Shown here in pieces: positions 18,901 through 26,612 of a DNA stretch of 64,000 nucleotides. The notes beneath the pieces are model-generated. The model did no database searches, was not told where the DNA came from, and saw only the letters and a list, made by a program, of their open reading frames with translations. Both the position numbers and the translations under genes were made by a program. Position 1 is the first letter of the stretch. Every line of letters starts with the position of its first letter. The stretch comes from CAIYUC01 sp963682005 (lineage in GTDB: Bacteria > Bacteroidota > Bacteroidia > Bacteroidales > FEN-979). The stretch is from the NCBI GenBank assembly GCA_963682005.1, contig OY820914.1:1488001-1552000 (forward strand). The letters are read 5' to 3'.

Positions 18901-20001
18901 TCCACAACGCTTGCCGGCAGTGCTAACCTGTTCTGGGATGCTGCAAATTCGAGGCTTGGCATCGCCAATACCTCTCCGTCACAAAGGCTGGATGTGAACG
19001 GGAATATAGCGATCCCTGATAATGGTTCTCTCTTTCTCGGTACAGAGCGTTTCTTGCATTCCTATGGAACCGGAAATGCATTCCTTGGCCACGGTGCGGG
19101 GAATATCACGCTGACAGGCGGCTACAATACGGGGATCGGATCCAGTGCCCTTACCAGCATTACAACGGGGAACTCAAATACCGGAGTGGGATTTGATGCC
19201 CTCTATGCGAATCAATCGGGAGTGAAAAATACAGCTGTTGGAGAAATGGCACTTATGGATAATACAGGCTCAGGTAATACCGCGATGGGATTCAGTTCCT
19301 TAGTGGCTAACAGTTCCGGGGGGAACAACACGGCAGTCGGAATGTACGCCTTACAATCAAATACCACCGGAAGTTATAATACCGCGGTTGGTTATTCAGC
19401 TTTCAGCGTGGCTTTGGACGGAACGTATAACACAAGCATCGGTTACAATGCAGGACCAATCAATATCAGTAATAAAATAAATACAACGGCCCTTGGGTAC
19501 AATGCAGTACCAACGGCAGACAACATGATCAAAGTCGGCAACGGAAATGTTCTATGGATCGGCGGTATAGTGAACTGGTCGGTACTTTCTGATGGCCGGT
19601 TTAAAAGGGATGTAAAAGAAGACATCCCGGGTTTGCCATTTATCATGCAACTCAGACCTGTCAGTTATCAATGGGATATCCGGGGTATGAATCGTTTCAT
19701 GCACGTGAATTCCGATAATAAGGAAGGAACCGATGTAGACGAGAAAGGGATCCGGGATCAGGAAAACATCCATTATTCAGGATTTATTTCCCAGGAGGTG
19801 GAAAAGGCCGCACAGAATATTAATTATGACTTCAGCGGTGTCTGTACTCCTAAAAATCAGGACGACCTGTACAGCCTCCGGTATGCCGAATTCGTTGTTC
19901 CTCTCGTGAAAGCGGTTCAGGAACAGCAGACCCTGATTTTAACGCTGCAGAAACAGAACGAAGAGTTACTGAAGCGGATTGAAGCGCTGGAGAACAAGTG
20001 A
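15991..20001 (+). CDS. Large surface fibre-like protein with S74 endosialidase-chaperone domain
   Basis: 1336 aa with a signal peptide (~1-20, ending MNCFGQ). Residues ~21-75 form a module also found in the neighbouring FISUMP protein (Q-V-x-I-N-x-D, then P-S-A-MLDVKST-x-KG-x-L-x-PRM). The long middle is low-complexity and repetitive. It contains blocks of N-T-A-x-G-x-x-A-L units, about 14-16 residues each (three stretches near 200-300, 770-900 and 1085-1190), resembling YadA-head beta-roll repeats. The C-terminal ~115 residues are an S74 intramolecular chaperone domain (VLSDGRFKRDVKED..., FISQEVEKAAQ), ending in a coiled coil. In phage tail spikes this domain trimerises the fibre and then cleaves itself off. 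The Ser-Asp of LSDGRFK is the candidate catalytic pair. There is no T9SS sorting domain. Confidence 0.85.
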   Translation: MKQIYLFFIIFWVSGMNCFGQVAINKDASGPDPSAMLDVKSTSKGLLIPRMSAGQRGSIPAPATGLIVFQTDEPGGFYFYNGSAWLWLGGSNLTGSGSNGQVNFWTGSGSQSGSNSLFWDRTNNRLGIGTNNPQFPLHISGNTNITPLVIQGSSSQTNYNPLLSLQKSDGTRVLDLNSDHYRNVFLGVFSGAANTLSGLYNGLNNTFLGYQTGYNNSSGYSHTFTGSQSGYNNTTGNYNNGYGVQSLYTNMTGSFNTAMGNSALVSATGNSNTAIGYSAGAAVTTGIENVLIGMNSDVTSGAFSNAIAIGKMSRADASDQVRLGNSSISSFYCQGAYGPTTGSSPNMFVNSSGQIMRSTASVPSGTGTSGHIAYWSGPSTLTSNAGLFWDITNARLGIGTSGPGQKLSVEGTFGLLESGAAPAYHSILQAGDQNSDLTLVLPVTAGTTGQLLSTNGSGTLSWVSGESPLVFSNGLGRTANTAKLGGNLTENTTIVQDAAETLTFNNTGTGNTIFNLGSTGNFQIQDAGNTFFTASNGGNIGIGATSPSQKLSVGGTFGILEGGTTPSFYTIFQGGDQAASYTYTLPVDDGTSGQLLSTNGTGILAWTSPSALFAFENGLTVSSNTVRLGGPLTGSTTITQDGAEALTFSNGSTGNTSVNLTSTGDFQIQVNGSPFFTASNLGKIGIGTDAPAEQLEIAGNLRLAPTTSNTGIIYVGASPFIHTYGNNNTFFGKTSGNLTQTGSSNTGLGYYTLFDLTTGTQNTAVGSNTLNNTTQGSYNVAVGSNSLTTNISGNNNVAIGSPALSSNQSGSDNIAIGFDALDNNQTGYNNTAIGSNALRYLTTGSGNIAIGKDASTLLTSETDNIVIGNGSYVAMTNSGSVVLGTGSSTSGTNTIVIGDGTSSDFDNSVKLGNSSTTSMYCQGAYAATTAEMPNLYASINGQIMRSTGTIGTVTGSGTATRIAYWSGSGLSTTLAGSANLFWDAANSRLGIANTSPSQRLDVNGNIAIPDNGSLFLGTERFLHSYGTGNAFLGHGAGNITLTGGYNTGIGSSALTSITTGNSNTGVGFDALYANQSGVKNTAVGEMALMDNTGSGNTAMGFSSLVANSSGGNNTAVGMYALQSNTTGSYNTAVGYSAFSVALDGTYNTSIGYNAGPINISNKINTTALGYNAVPTADNMIKVGNGNVLWIGGIVNWSVLSDGRFKRDVKEDIPGLPFIMQLRPVSYQWDIRGMNRFMHVNSDNKEGTDVDEKGIRDQENIHYSGFISQEVEKAAQNINYDFSGVCTPKNQDDLYSLRYAEFVVPLVKAVQEQQTLILTLQKQNEELLKRIEALENK

Positions 20002-20036
20002 CCGAAAGTCGCTCCAACCAGTCTCTTCTTGTTTAT

Positions 20037-20082
20037 CCGGCGGGTTTTTATACTGCCCGGCGGTGTCTTTAAGGCCCGCCGG
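20037..20082. terminator. GC-rich inverted repeat between convergent surface-protein genes
   Basis: CCGGCGGG (20037-20044) followed by TTTTTA pairs with CCCGCCGG (20075-20082), and a further CCCGGCGG lies between. It sits 35 nt after the stop of the S74 protein, in the gap between two convergent genes, suggesting a terminator. Confidence 0.45.
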
Positions 20083-20254
20083 TATATGAACGCTTAGGTC
20101 TTGTCATTCGGATACGCTTTTGTTATTTCAGTTCAAGACAAAGCAAGAGAAAAACTGGCGATGTCTTTGAGCAACAGGATGGTGGCATCATAAACAGTTT
20201 TAGGCCAGCGCAATAGGAATACAGGTGTTTTACAGTAAAAATTCAATGAAACAC

Positions 20255-23200
20255 TTAATCCTTCATGCACCGCACAGAGTAGCCATCCGTTTTGTATAGG
20301 AACCCACGGAAAATACCAATTTCAGAATAGTAGAGAAGCCGGTAGTATGCATCTGTTGCATCATGTTGAGACGACGACCAGAAGAACGCATGGGTGCCGG
20401 GACTGTTGATGCCGGTAGTGTACCTCCATCCATGTGGAAGTGCAGTAAATCCGGTACTGTTCGTAGCACCCGTATTGGGTGGCGCCCAATGTGCGGTACC
20501 TGCTTCTTTCAATTTTCCGCCCGATCCATAATAAGCACTACCCAAATAGGTATCCAGTGTTGTCCATTCGGCATCAGTTGGTATATGCCAACCCGAAGGA
20601 CAGATCCCTTGCACTCCGGGTGTTGTTGAGTATTGCATGGCTTCCTTCCACTGGTATAACCCACCATAAGTGTTACAATAATTCGTATCATTGTTGTAAC
20701 AGTACTTTTCTATAGTATCATTATTTATTTGGTCCCAGATACCAGGTATTTTCTTGCCCAGGTTGAGGTTTTGAGCCAACCAGCACTGGCAACCGATCAG
20801 GACGGCACCATATATCTTCCCATCCCGCGGATCAGTTATTGAGGATGGACAATCTACATTGGTGGTCGATTGTGTAAGGGTTGTCGGAATTGAGGTTCCG
20901 CATGAATTGTAAGCCCAGACGTACCTTGTATACGAGGTGATGCAAATCAGCCCGGTTTCCGTTTTTGTCGTTGCAGTACCCATATCTGTGGCGGTTCCAT
21001 AATTATTTGTCACACTCCATTTATAGCCGATAGCACCGGATACTGTATTCCAGTTCCAAACGATCTGTTTTGGGGAGGGAATGTGCGTTCCTGACAGAGG
21101 GGCTCCCGGATTGACAGGGGTGGCCTGGGTCAGCGTCACCGCCGTTGAGGTTCCACAGGCATTGTAGGCCCAGATGTATCTTGTATATATGGTGTTGCAG
21201 GTCAGGCCGGATTCGGTTTTTGTAGTAGCTAAACCCATATCTGTGGCCGTATTATAATTATTCGTCGTATTCCATTTATAGCCGGTAGCGCCGGATACTG
21301 TATTCCAGTTCCAGGTGATCTGTGTTGGCAAAGCAACATGCGATCCTTCGGAAGGAGGTGACGGAACTGTTGTGCAATTCAGGAGGCACCGCACGGAATA
21401 GCCATTCGTCTTGGGGTCATAGGAACTCCGTCCCGTGATCCCGGAAGTGTAATAGAAACCCCAGGCATGTGCAAATGTCGCATCGGCCTGCGTCGACGAC
21501 CAGATGTAAGCGTATTTGGTAAGATCACTGAACGTGCCTTCTGTCCTCCTGTAGCCATCCGGCAGGGCAGTAAATCCGCTGCTGTTGGTTGCGTCCGTAT
21601 TTGGTGATAACCAATGTGCGGTACCTGCTTCTTTCAACTTTCCACCCGAAAGGTTGTCCCCGCCAAGATACGTTGTCAATATTGTTATTTCGGGATCGGC
21701 CGGCAGATGCCAGCCTGCAGGACAGATTCCCTGCACCCCGGGCATTGTGGAGCGTTCCATGGCTTCATCCCACTGGTATAAACCGCCATATGTGGTACAA
21801 TTGTTCGTATCATTATTGTAACAGTACTTTTCTATGAAACCGTTATTTGTTTGGTCTGAAGACCCAGGAATATTTGTGCCCACATTGAGATTTTTAGCAA
21901 CCCAGCATTGGGTGCCGATTAATACCGTGTTGTAGGTTTTGCCGTCGCGGCTGTCAGTGATCGGCTGTCCGCATACATAAGGACACGCATCGGTTGATTG
22001 GGTCATGATGAGGGCTGTTGAATTTCCGCAGGCACAGTATGCCCATACATATCTTGTATATGCGGTGTTGCAGGTCAGTCCGGCTTCGGTTTTTTCAGTT
22101 GCTGTCCCCATGTTGGTCGCAGTACCAAAGTCATTTGTTGTATTCCATTTGTATCCGGGGGCACCCGGTACCGTATCCCACTTCCATACAATCTGTATCG
22201 GTGACGGAACATGAGCTCCGGCAGCGGGTGTTGAAGGGTTAAGCGTGGTAGACTGCGTCAGTGTCAGCGCTGTTGAATTCCCGCATGCATTGTAAGTCCA
22301 TGCATATCTAGTGTATGCTGTGTTGCAGGTCAGTCCGTATTCGGTTTTTGAAGTTGCAGACCCCATGTCGGTCGCGGTCGCAAAGTCATCTGTTGTATTC
22401 CATTTATAACCGGTAACGCCGGGAACTGTATTCCAGGTCCAGATGATCTCTGTTGGAAAAGCATTATGCGAACCCTCAGAAGGGGCCGAAGGAGGTGAAA
22501 TGCAATCCTCTTTGAGACACCGGACCGAGTAGGCGTTCGCCCTGGGGTCATGGCCATGATAGATGAACCCCCAATTGTAGTAAAAGCCCCGGTACCATGC
22601 ATTGTTTGCATCGTATTGCGATGATGACCAGATATAAGCGTATTTGGTAAGATCATTGAAATCGCCACCGACCCATCTGTTACCGGCTGGAAGAGCCGTA
22701 AATCCGCTGCTGTTGGTTGCATCTGTATTCGGTGATAACCAGTGTGCCGTACCTGCTTCTTTCATCTTTCCGCTTGCAACGCTCTCTCCACCAAGAAAGG
22801 TTGTCAGAATTGTCCATTCGTCATCAGTTGGTATACGCCAGCCAGATGGGCAGATTCCCTGCGCTCCGGGTGTTGTTGAGTATTGCATGGCTTCATTCCA
22901 CAAATATAAACCACCGTAAGTTGTACAATTGTTCGTGTCGTTATCAAAACAGTATTTCTCAATGATACTGTTTTTCGTTTGATTTGAAGTGCCGGGGATG
23001 TAAGTCCCTATGTTAATGTTTTGAGCAAACCAGCACTGAGTACCGATTAGTACTGTGTTGTAGGTTTTGTTATTACGGCTGTCACTAAGTGGCAGCCCAC
23101 AGGTAAACAAGCATGGAACCGTTGATTGATTCAGGATGAGGGTGGTTGAATTGCCACACGCATTGTAAGCCCATACATACCGGGTGTAAGCCGAGTCACA

Positions 23201-23665
23201 AGCCAAACCTGTCTCGGTTTTTATTAAAGCAGTGTCCATATCGATGGCTGTAGCGTAATTATTCGTGGTGTTCCATTTATATCCGGTAGCTCCGGTTACC
23301 GGATTCCAGTTCCATATTATCTGGGTTTGCAATGGCGTTTGGATGCCGGCCAATGGGGCAACAGGGACGGGACAAGCAGGAAAACAGTGAATCGTTTCCC
23401 AATTTGATGACAATGCATTGTATGCTTCAAAACACCGTGTTGTCGTATTGAAAATAATCAGGCTTTCCGATGGCGATACGATGTTGTTGCGTTCTGTTGT
23501 CGTCATTCGGGGTACCAGGAACCCCTTTGTCGTGGATTTTACATCCAGCATGGCTGATGAGTCTGGCTGACTTCCATCAGAGTTTACACCTACCTGGGCA
23601 AAAAGGTGAAATGTAATGATTGAAAAAACGGCCAGGTTGATCAGGAAATGTAAATGCTTTTTCAT
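20255..23665 (-). CDS. Secreted protein with three FISUMP domains and five Fn3-like repeats
   Basis: 1136 aa with a signal peptide (~1-24, ending HLFAQ). An N-terminal module (~25-75; AMLDVKSTTKGFLVPRM) is shared with the convergent S74 protein. The order after that is Fn3-like repeat, FISUMP, two Fn3-like, FISUMP, two Fn3-like, FISUMP. The Fn3-like units carry GYKWNTTNNY...TKTE.GL.C...YTRYVWAYNACG. The three Fibrobacter succinogenes major paralogous domains (~190-395, 570-775, 945-1136) each show DSRDGKTYNTVLIGTQCW, ICPSGW.IPTD.EW, GTAHW..PNT.ATNSSGFTALP and a final YSVRC. The FISUMP fold resembles formylglycine-generating-enzyme/C-lectin-like modules; its function is unknown. Paired conserved cysteines suggest disulfides outside the cytoplasm. 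No T9SS sorting domain is visible. It is likely a surface or extracellular protein. Confidence 0.87.
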   Translation of the reverse strand: MKKHLHFLINLAVFSIITFHLFAQVGVNSDGSQPDSSAMLDVKSTTKGFLVPRMTTTERNNIVSPSESLIIFNTTTRCFEAYNALSSNWETIHCFPACPVPVAPLAGIQTPLQTQIIWNWNPVTGATGYKWNTTNNYATAIDMDTALIKTETGLACDSAYTRYVWAYNACGNSTTLILNQSTVPCLFTCGLPLSDSRNNKTYNTVLIGTQCWFAQNINIGTYIPGTSNQTKNSIIEKYCFDNDTNNCTTYGGLYLWNEAMQYSTTPGAQGICPSGWRIPTDDEWTILTTFLGGESVASGKMKEAGTAHWLSPNTDATNSSGFTALPAGNRWVGGDFNDLTKYAYIWSSSQYDANNAWYRGFYYNWGFIYHGHDPRANAYSVRCLKEDCISPPSAPSEGSHNAFPTEIIWTWNTVPGVTGYKWNTTDDFATATDMGSATSKTEYGLTCNTAYTRYAWTYNACGNSTALTLTQSTTLNPSTPAAGAHVPSPIQIVWKWDTVPGAPGYKWNTTNDFGTATNMGTATEKTEAGLTCNTAYTRYVWAYCACGNSTALIMTQSTDACPYVCGQPITDSRDGKTYNTVLIGTQCWVAKNLNVGTNIPGSSDQTNNGFIEKYCYNNDTNNCTTYGGLYQWDEAMERSTMPGVQGICPAGWHLPADPEITILTTYLGGDNLSGGKLKEAGTAHWLSPNTDATNSSGFTALPDGYRRTEGTFSDLTKYAYIWSSTQADATFAHAWGFYYTSGITGRSSYDPKTNGYSVRCLLNCTTVPSPPSEGSHVALPTQITWNWNTVSGATGYKWNTTNNYNTATDMGLATTKTESGLTCNTIYTRYIWAYNACGTSTAVTLTQATPVNPGAPLSGTHIPSPKQIVWNWNTVSGAIGYKWSVTNNYGTATDMGTATTKTETGLICITSYTRYVWAYNSCGTSIPTTLTQSTTNVDCPSSITDPRDGKIYGAVLIGCQCWLAQNLNLGKKIPGIWDQINNDTIEKYCYNNDTNYCNTYGGLYQWKEAMQYSTTPGVQGICPSGWHIPTDAEWTTLDTYLGSAYYGSGGKLKEAGTAHWAPPNTGATNSTGFTALPHGWRYTTGINSPGTHAFFWSSSQHDATDAYYRLLYYSEIGIFRGFLYKTDGYSVRCMKD

Positions 23666-23792
23666 AGAGGTAGGATTTAATGAAAAGAAACATTACGTAA
23701 CCATAAGAAATGTAAATATAATATATTTTTCGCAACAATCAAAACAATGAAATATAGATGGTTCGTGAAATGAACCTCCCCGGAAAAAAACA

Positions 23793-23948
23793 TTACTTAT
23801 CGTCAATAATCACGTACATCTGTGCATTATTCGGATAATAGGAGTGGATAGCCTGAACGGCCAGCTTTGTTGAAGTGTCCGATGTGGTTGTCCTGACCTT
23901 TAAACCAAAATGTGTGTCGCGCAGCAGAATGTGTGAATAATGTAACAT
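23793..23948 (-). CDS. Possible small protein, 51 aa
   Basis: A short frame running from the ATG at 23948 to a TAA at 23793. The C-terminal half (LAVQAIHSYYPNNAQMYVIIDDK) has a protein-like alternation of helix and strand, with no low complexity. No homologue comes to mind and no clear promoter was found. It could be a remnant of a decayed gene or chance. Confidence 0.25.
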   Translation of the reverse strand: MLHYSHILLRDTHFGLKVRTTTSDTSTKLAVQAIHSYYPNNAQMYVIIDDK

Positions 23949-23988
23949 GTTTCAAATATTCTGTAACACTTAATACAACAGCGTGTCG

Positions 23989-23996
23989 TACTTTTG
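23989..23996 (+). promoter_or_regulatory. Bacteroidota -7 element for the kai operon
   Basis: TACTTTTG matches TAnnTTTG, 105 nt upstream of the kaiC ATG at 24102. No clear -33 TTG is present at normal spacing. If used, it leaves a leader of about 100 nt. Confidence 0.35.
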
Positions 23997-24101
23997 GCAA
24001 CTTTTCAGGAATAGTAGTGATTGGGCAACCACAAATTCTTATTCCTGACGACCTGTTATTTGTCCTTCGAAATCTTTCAAAACGCAATATGGTTAAAACC
24101 G

Positions 24102-25835
24102 ATGAAAAAAGCAGAGAGTAAATCATTAAATAAAAGTCTTCTCAAGTCTCCGACAGGAATTCAGGGGTTCGATGAAATAACAGGAGGTGGTTTGCCAACC
24201 GGCAGACCATCGCTCGTTTGTGGTGGCGCAGGCTGCGGAAAAACACTTTTCGGAATGGAATTTCTTGTACGTGGTGCAACTCAGTTTAATGAACCGGGCG
24301 TTTTCATGTCATTCGAAGAAACGAATGACGAATTAATCAAAAATGTGGCATCGCTCGGTTTTGATCTGGAAGACCTGGTCAGGAATAAAAGAATTGCACT
24401 TGACCACGTTCAGATTGAGCGCAGTGAAATTGAAGAGACGGGGGAGTACGATCTGGAAGGTTTATTCATACGGCTTGGTTATGCAATTGATAAAATCGGG
24501 GCAAAGCGTGTTGTATTGGATACGATTGAATCACTGTTTGCCGGATTGCCAAACCAGCTGATCTTACGTGCTGAACTGAGGCGGTTATTTCACTGGTTAA
24601 AATTTAAGGGCGTTACAGCAATCATAACTGGCGAGCGGGGAGACGAAACACTGACCCGGCAAGGCCTGGAAGAATATGTCTCAGATTGTGTCATCATGCT
24701 CGACCATCGGGTGACTGAACAGACCTCTACCCGCCGTTTACGGGTTGTCAAATATCGTGGTTCAATGCATGGCACGAATGAATATCCATTCCTGATTGAT
24801 GAAAATGGTTTTTCAGTCTTGCCCATTACCTCCCTGGGGTTACAGCATATTGTATCAAACAAAAGAATCTCAAGCGGGATAACCGCACTTGACAATATGC
24901 TGGAAGGGAAAGGCTATTACCGGGGAAGCACCGTACTTATTTCCGGTACGGCCGGGGTTGGGAAAACAAGTATGGCTGCTCACTTTGCAGAAGCTGCATG
25001 TAAACGGGGTGAACGTGTTCTTTATTTCTGCTTTGAAGAATCTCCGAACCAGTTAATGCGCAATATGCTTTCAATTGGGATAAAACTTGAACCATGGGTC
25101 CGCAAAGGCCTTTTACAATTCCAGGCAACCCGGCCAACATTCTATGGTTTGGAAATGCACCTGGCGGTAACGCATAAAATTGTAAGTCTCTTCAAACCTG
25201 ACGTCGTCATACTGGATCCGATAAATACGTTCATCATCGGCGATAAAGAAGCTGAAGTAAAAACGATGATAATGCGCATCGTTGATTTTCTTAAGGCGAA
25301 CCAGGTAACCGCTTTATTTACCAGCCTGACATCAAATGAAAGCTCATTGGATAATTCTGATGTTGGAATATCATCATTGATTGATACCTGGATATTACTT
25401 CGTGATATAGAATTGAGCGGTGAACGTAACCGGGGGATGTACGTCCTTAAGTCGCGCGGGATGGCCAATTCCAACCAGATCCGCGAATTTATCCTGACAG
25501 ATCACGGGATTGAATTACGAGAGGTTTATATCGGCGCCAATGGAGTTTTGACCGGCTCAGCCCGTATGGCACAGGAAGCACTTGAAAATGCCGAAGTATT
25601 AAAACGCATGCATAATATTGAACAAAAAAAACGAGAACTGCAAAGAAAACAAAAGGTCCTCGATGCCCGGATTGCAACATTGCATGCCGATTTTGAATCG
25701 GAAGAATCCGAAGCCATTAAAATGATAGAAACAGAACAGGAAATGATCAAACGTCTGGCACAGGATAAAATGGATATGGCAGCAAGCCGGAAAGCGGCTG
25801 TAATAAAAAGGAAAATGAATAAACTTAGAAAATAA
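24102..25835 (+). CDS. kaiC: KaiC-like double-domain ATPase
   Basis: 577 aa from the ATG at 24102; a longer frame from 24021 adds an implausible hydrophobic lead. It has two RecA/KaiC domains. The N-terminal domain carries Walker A GGAGCGKT (41-48), paired glutamates in FEET (E72, E73) and a Walker B VVLD. The C-terminal domain carries Walker A GTAGVGKT (282-289), FEES (E312, E313) and VVILD. In cyanobacterial KaiC the second domain autophosphorylates Ser431/Thr432 in a HIST-ITDT context. Here the aligned segment is GISS-LIDT, giving Ser424-Ser425, so phosphoacceptors are retained. A long charged C-terminal coiled coil (~484-577) replaces the usual tail that binds KaiA; no kaiA is present. 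It heads an operon with two kaiB genes and a PAS gene. It is probably a timing or stress-signalling ATPase of the KaiBC type found outside cyanobacteria. Confidence 0.92.
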   Translation: MKKAESKSLNKSLLKSPTGIQGFDEITGGGLPTGRPSLVCGGAGCGKTLFGMEFLVRGATQFNEPGVFMSFEETNDELIKNVASLGFDLEDLVRNKRIALDHVQIERSEIEETGEYDLEGLFIRLGYAIDKIGAKRVVLDTIESLFAGLPNQLILRAELRRLFHWLKFKGVTAIITGERGDETLTRQGLEEYVSDCVIMLDHRVTEQTSTRRLRVVKYRGSMHGTNEYPFLIDENGFSVLPITSLGLQHIVSNKRISSGITALDNMLEGKGYYRGSTVLISGTAGVGKTSMAAHFAEAACKRGERVLYFCFEESPNQLMRNMLSIGIKLEPWVRKGLLQFQATRPTFYGLEMHLAVTHKIVSLFKPDVVILDPINTFIIGDKEAEVKTMIMRIVDFLKANQVTALFTSLTSNESSLDNSDVGISSLIDTWILLRDIELSGERNRGMYVLKSRGMANSNQIREFILTDHGIELREVYIGANGVLTGSARMAQEALENAEVLKRMHNIEQKKRELQRKQKVLDARIATLHADFESEESEAIKMIETEQEMIKRLAQDKMDMAASRKAAVIKRKMNKLRK

Positions 25836-25849
25836 TTAAAGATCGACCG

Positions 25850-26191
25850 ATGAAACCAAAGCAAAATAGTGCAGAAAAAATAAAAGCAGGAAAAAACCCG
25901 GATACAACCGAAAAAGACAAATGGATACTTCGTTTATATGTTGCCGGGCAAACACCCAAAGCAATAACAGCATTCACAAACCTTGAAAAGATATGTGATG
26001 AAAAATTAAATGGCAAATTCTTTATCGAGGTCATTGACCTGTTGAAGAATCCACAGCTGGGTGCCGAATACCAGATCCTGGCTTTACCGACATTGGTAAG
26101 AAAATTACCTGCACCTGTTCGTAAGATAATCGGTGATCTGTCGAATACGGAGCGTGTTCTTGTCGGGCTGGATTTATTACCTGGAAGTTGA
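25850..26191 (+). CDS. kaiB: KaiB-like protein 1
   Basis: 113 aa: a lysine-rich leader of ~22 residues followed by the thioredoxin-like KaiB fold. Strand LRLYVAGQTPKAI, then VIDLLKNPQLGAEYQILALPTLVRKLPAPVRKIIGDLS and VLVGLDLL align almost without gaps to cyanobacterial KaiB. The G-D pair of IIGDLS, important for fold switching in the cyanobacterial protein, is conserved. KaiB binds the KaiC ring and, in clocks, changes its phosphorylation state. It starts 14 nt after kaiC and is followed by a second kaiB, so the three should be cotranscribed. Confidence 0.92.
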   Translation: MKPKQNSAEKIKAGKNPDTTEKDKWILRLYVAGQTPKAITAFTNLEKICDEKLNGKFFIEVIDLLKNPQLGAEYQILALPTLVRKLPAPVRKIIGDLSNTERVLVGLDLLPGS

Positions 26192-26222
26192 TTTATAAAT
26201 ACAATGCTCATTGGGAAAAATC

Positions 26223-26561
26223 ATGAAGAAGAAAATAAAGGATTCCATGGGAAACTTAGATCTCACAATTTCCAGATTGGACAAGGAAAAATACCTTTTA
26301 CGGTTATACATAACAGGAACTACGAACAGGTCAATCTCAGCTATAACAAACCTGAGAAAGATCTGCGAAGAATATCTTGAAGGACGTTATGAGCTGGAGG
26401 TGATCGACCTTTACCAGATGCCACGTTTAGCAAAGGATGAGCAAATCATTGCGGCCCCTACACTGGTCAAAAAACTGCCGCTTCCATTCCGTCGCATTAT
26501 TGGAGATATGTCGAACAAAGAAAAGGTACTTATCGGATTAGACCTGAAAAAGGTAAAATAG
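26223..26561 (+). CDS. kaiB: KaiB-like protein 2
   Basis: 112 aa from the ATG at 26223; the TTG at 26211 would add four residues and is less likely. The KaiB core is clear: YLLRLYITGTTNRSI, EVIDLYQMPRLAKDEQIIAAPTLVKKLPLPFRRIIGDMS, KVLIGLDLKK. It differs from KaiB1 in the helix after the first strand and at the tail, so the pair is an old duplication rather than a recent one. Two KaiB paralogues beside one KaiC is a layout known from non-cyanobacterial kai loci, where the two may bind different states or partners. It lies 31 nt after kaiB1. Confidence 0.9.
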   Translation: MKKKIKDSMGNLDLTISRLDKEKYLLRLYITGTTNRSISAITNLRKICEEYLEGRYELEVIDLYQMPRLAKDEQIIAAPTLVKKLPLPFRRIIGDMSNKEKVLIGLDLKKVK

Positions 26562-26612
26562 CTAAACTAATTCGGGAACATCAAGCAAAATGGATACAGA
26601 AGTAAAATAATC

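Larger units (their letters stand above)
23666..24101. other. Divergent intergenic region between FISUMP and kai genes
   Basis: AT-rich next to the FISUMP gene. It then holds a possible small minus-strand ORF (23793-23948) and the kai promoter box at 23989. No long gene is credible here. Confidence 0.4.

Noticed and set aside
24021..24101. Longer KaiC start
   Set aside because: It adds 27 residues with a hydrophobic, non-family composition; the ATG at 24102 leads directly into a normal KaiC N-terminus.
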